From Acidobacteriota bacterium (GTDB lineage: Bacteria > Acidobacteriota > Vicinamibacteria > Vicinamibacterales > CAVVIG01): a stretch of 8,338 nucleotides of DNA. Position numbers and translations under genes: made by a program. Under the pieces are notes generated by a model. It did no database searches and was not told where the DNA came from. It saw only the letters and a program-made list of their open reading frames with translations. The number at the start of each line of letters is the position of its first letter. Position 1 is the first letter of the stretch. Positions 6,780 through 8,338 of this stretch are shown one piece after another. The DNA lies in NCBI GenBank assembly GCA_003222555.1, contig QHWL01000147.1, positions 1 through 8,338 on the forward strand, written 5' to 3'.

Positions 6780-7975
6780 GTAGTCTGTCCGAGCAGATTG
6801 GCATCGCCGTTGGCGAGCGTCCGCACGAGCTCCGCCTGGAAATAGTCGGTGCCCTGGCGCTCGGGCGCCGCGACGCGTTGTTCGTACAGCGCGCGCGCGC
6901 GGGCGATTTCGGCGGCAAGCCGGGTCGCGAGATCGCGCTCGCGCCGGCCGGCGATCACAGCCGCTTCGTGATACAGCTTGATTTCCGACACGAGGAGGCG
7001 TGCATAGCGGCGCGCCGATTCGTTGCCGTCCTCGGGATCTTCCTCTGCGCGTCCACTGCGCGAACCGGCGAGGTCGGGCTGGTCGCTCCCGGTCGCTGGC
7101 GGAACATCAGGGCGCTCGGTGAGCACGCGCGCCGCTCTGAACGCCGTCAAGGCTTCCAGGCAGCGCGCCGAATGACGCGCCATCACTTCAAGCGCGTCCG
7201 GCCAGGTGATCGCTGACGCGCGGCTCTGATCGTCGGTGTGGCCTTGGTCCGCATACAAGACGCCGACGACCTGTCCACCCATCGGGATCGGTACCGCGAG
7301 CGCCTCACGGCCGTCGGGGAGCTCCGCGAACGGCGGCGCCGCGGTCCGCCCCGATGTGTCGGAAGAAACCGCCTCCCCGGTGCGGACCGCTTCGGCGATG
7401 AGTCCCGAGTCCTGCAGCGGCAGCTCGATCTCATTGGCGGCGTCAAAGGCCGGGCCGAAACCGATGAAGCGCCAGCCGCGCAACTGTCCGGCGCGCACGA
7501 GCAGAATGCCGGCGCGCGAGGCTTCGCGGCCGGCGCAGCTTACGAGGATGTCGAGGATTTCGCTGAGAGAGCGCGCGCGATCGATGGCACGAATCGCTTC
7601 GAGCAAACGCTCGCTGGTCGCGAGATCGGCCGTTTTCAGACCGGCGCGCTCCGACGCCACGGCGGCGTCGAGCGACTGCCGTGCGTTCTCCTGCGCCGCT
7701 TGGCGAGCCTCGGCGATGGCTGCCGCAATGGCGGCTTCGCGGTCCGCCTGCGCCGCCTCGCGCGCTTCGGCGCTGGCCCGCGCCACCGCGGCCTCGCGGT
7801 CCGCCTGCGCCGCCTCGCGCGCCTCGACGCTGGCCCTCGCCGCGGCGGCCTCGCGGTCCGCCTGCGCTGCCGCTGCCAGGTCGGCCGCAGCGCTGCGAAG
7901 CTCGCCCGTGATGTGCTCGCTGAGACGGTCCGCCAGTGCGCCGAAGGCTCGCTCGACCTGTTCGTCAAATGTCAT
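6776..7975 (-). CDS. GAF-domain protein with alanine-rich coiled coil
   Basis: A 399-residue cytoplasmic protein from ATG 7975. Order: short N-terminal helix (MTFDEQVERAFGALADRLSE), an Ala/Glu/Arg-rich coiled coil (about 20-115) containing three 19-residue repeats, a GAF-like domain (about 121-275) with ERLLEAIRAIDRARSLSEIL, AGILLVRAGQLRGWRFIGFG and the closing ALAVPIPMGGQVVGVLYADQ, a disordered Pro/Asp/Ser linker (about 285-320), and a C-terminal helical module (320-395) with SARRYARLLVSEIKLYHEAA and YFQAELVRTLANGD. GAF domains bind small ligands or mediate dimers; no ligand residues can be named, and no kinase, cyclase or DNA-binding domain is fused. I recall the ARLLVSEIKLY-type tail from other acidobacterial proteins, without a known function. 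The frame is open back to an ATG at 8086, but the promoter at 8033-8062 lies downstream of that ATG, so 7975 is preferred. First gene of the operon. Confidence 0.88.
   Translation of the reverse strand: MTFDEQVERAFGALADRLSEHITGELRSAAADLAAAAQADREAAAARASVEAREAAQADREAAVARASAEAREAAQADREAAIAAAIAEARQAAQENARQSLDAAVASERAGLKTADLATSERLLEAIRAIDRARSLSEILDILVSCAGREASRAGILLVRAGQLRGWRFIGFGPAFDAANEIELPLQDSGLIAEAVRTGEAVSSDTSGRTAAPPFAELPDGREALAVPIPMGGQVVGVLYADQGHTDDQSRASAITWPDALEVMARHSARCLEALTAFRAARVLTERPDVPPATGSDQPDLAGSRSGRAEEDPEDGNESARRYARLLVSEIKLYHEAAVIAGRRERDLATRLAAEIARARALYEQRVAAPERQGTDYFQAELVRTLANGDANLLGQTT
7694..7864 (-). repeat. Three 57-bp in-frame tandem repeats in the GAF gene
   Basis: Units 7864-7808, 7807-7751 and 7750-7694 (minus strand) each encode a 19-residue helix unit starting QADREAA, such as QADREAAVARASAEAREAA. 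The first two are nearly identical at DNA level; the third is more diverged after QADREAAI. A fragment of a fourth begins at 7693 with Gln-Glu. Because the unit is a multiple of three, copy number can change without breaking the frame, altering only the coiled-coil length. Confidence 0.85.
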
Positions 7976-8032
7976 GGGTTTGGACGCACCGGCCGAACGG
8001 CGCCGGGCAAACCGCCGGGATGGACTGTTGCC

Positions 8033-8062
8033 ATTATGAGGGTCCCAGCGCTGCCAAGTCAA
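8033..8062 (-). promoter_or_regulatory. Sigma70-like promoter of the GAF-transglycosylase-aminotransferase operon
   Basis: On the minus strand TTGACT (8062-8057) and CATAAT (8038-8033) are separated by 18 nt. The expected transcript start is near 8026, giving a leader of about 50 nt before the ATG at 7975. No Shine-Dalgarno sequence is visible in that leader. The position rules against use of the more upstream ATG at 8086. Confidence 0.6.
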
Positions 8063-8099
8063 GCGCGACAAGCCAGACAACTCCAAGCAGGAGAGTAAT

Positions 8100-8128
8100 T
8101 TGACGCCTCCCGGTGGACGCCGTACAAT
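8100..8128 (+). promoter_or_regulatory. Sigma70-like promoter of ssrA
   Basis: TTGACG (8100-8105) and TACAAT (8123-8128) with the ideal 17-nt spacer form the best promoter in the window. The expected start is near 8135, leaving a leader of about 40 nt before the mature tmRNA 5' end at 8176. The leader has a small hairpin (CCGC 8154-8157, GCGG 8162-8165) and would be removed by RNase P, as known for tmRNA precursors. Confidence 0.72.
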
Positions 8129-8135
8129 GAGGCGT
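8103..8135 (+). repeat. Inverted repeat overlapping the ssrA promoter
   Basis: ACGCCTC (8103-8109) overlaps the -35 box and its exact inverse GAGGCGT (8129-8135) covers the expected transcript start, with 19 nt between. It could be an operator or chance in GC-rich DNA. Confidence 0.4.
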
Positions 8136-8175
8136 TACACAACGTGAGCTTTTCCGCCAAAGCGGTTCCCGTCAT

Positions 8176-8338
8176 GGGGGCGACACGGCTTCGACGGGGG
8201 TGAAGACTCGCGGGATGCATGCCGAGCTCCATTGACTCGTAAATCCGATGGAACATCCGTTAACTGCGGATACTCAGTACGCTCTCGCAGCTTAATAAGC
8301 TGTGAGCGTCTGCCCCAACCTCGCCTGGTGGTTGGGGG
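8176..8338 (+). ncRNA. ssrA: Transfer-messenger RNA (tmRNA), 5' part
   Basis: tmRNA rescues stalled ribosomes with SmpB and adds a degradation tag. The mature 5' end is recognised by GGGGGCGACACGGCTTCGAC, the near-universal start of the tRNA-like domain, followed by GATGCATGCCGAG, also typical. A candidate first pseudoknot follows: TCCAT 8228-8232 with ATGGA 8248-8252, and TGAC 8233-8236 with GTTA 8259-8262. Then come the tag reading frame, a hairpin around the tag stop codons (CGCTC 8280-8284 with GAGCG 8304-8308), and the first stem of the next pseudoknot (CCCCAACC 8313-8320 with GGTTGGGG 8330-8337). Only about the first 163 nt of an RNA normally near 350 nt are here; the 3' half, with the T-arm and CCA end, lies beyond the right edge. 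It is a standard one-piece form as far as visible. Confidence 0.96.
8266..8295 (+). other. tmRNA tag reading frame (ADTQYALAA)
   Basis: Resume codon GCG at 8266, preceded by GTTAACT, starts nine codons encoding ADTQYALAA, followed by TAATAA (8293-8298). The ALAA end is the classic ClpXP/ClpAP-recognised degron. With the alanine charged on the tmRNA itself the appended peptide is AADTQYALAA. The tag is at the short end of the known range. The stop and the ALAA end are certain; the exact resume codon is inferred from the upstream context. Confidence 0.88.

Noticed and set aside
7976..8086. Extended GAF protein starting at ATG 8086
   Set aside because: The extra 37 residues are unstructured Arg/Ser-rich sequence, and the best promoter (8033-8062) lies inside that stretch.

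Overview
The window is GC-rich chromosomal DNA with bacterial housekeeping and membrane genes. There are no phage, plasmid, IS or CRISPR signs. Protein style (acidobacterial-looking CstA, GAF and Slt-type proteins), an outer-membrane protein with signal peptide and C-terminal aromatic residue, and the tmRNA together suggest a Gram-negative member of the Acidobacteriota, perhaps Vicinamibacteria. That placement is inference from memory of such proteins, not a search.

Left part (1-3132): the start of an ABC exporter gene runs leftward out of the window (1-190). Divergent from it is cstA (271-2088), a carbon-starvation-type pyruvate/peptide transporter. Both genes have a -10-like hexamer 6-7 nt before the start codon, so both mRNAs may be leaderless. 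After a 201-nt spacer comes an unassigned secreted beta-barrel-like protein (2290-3132).

Middle (3133-3239): the convergent gap holds a near-perfect 26-bp inverted repeat whose arms are built from a 9-nt unit related to AAGGACACG. A diverged single-arm relative lies in the spacer after cstA.

Right part (3240-8338): a tightly packed leftward operon reads GAF-domain coiled-coil protein (7975-6776), then Slt-type lytic transglycosylase (6779-4453, overlapping by 4 nt through a TTG start), then a class I/II aminotransferase (4436-3240). The transglycosylase is broken by a frameshift inside its catalytic domain near 4835-4857. A good sigma70-like promoter (8033-8062, minus strand) drives the operon. 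Back to back with it, a strong promoter (8100-8128) drives ssrA (tmRNA), whose 5' half is present and encodes the tag ADTQYALAA.

I see no clearly new multi-gene system. The points most worth a second look are the broken transglycosylase, the intergenic palindromic repeat, the uncharacterised GAF protein heading the operon, and the pair of possible leaderless promoters.
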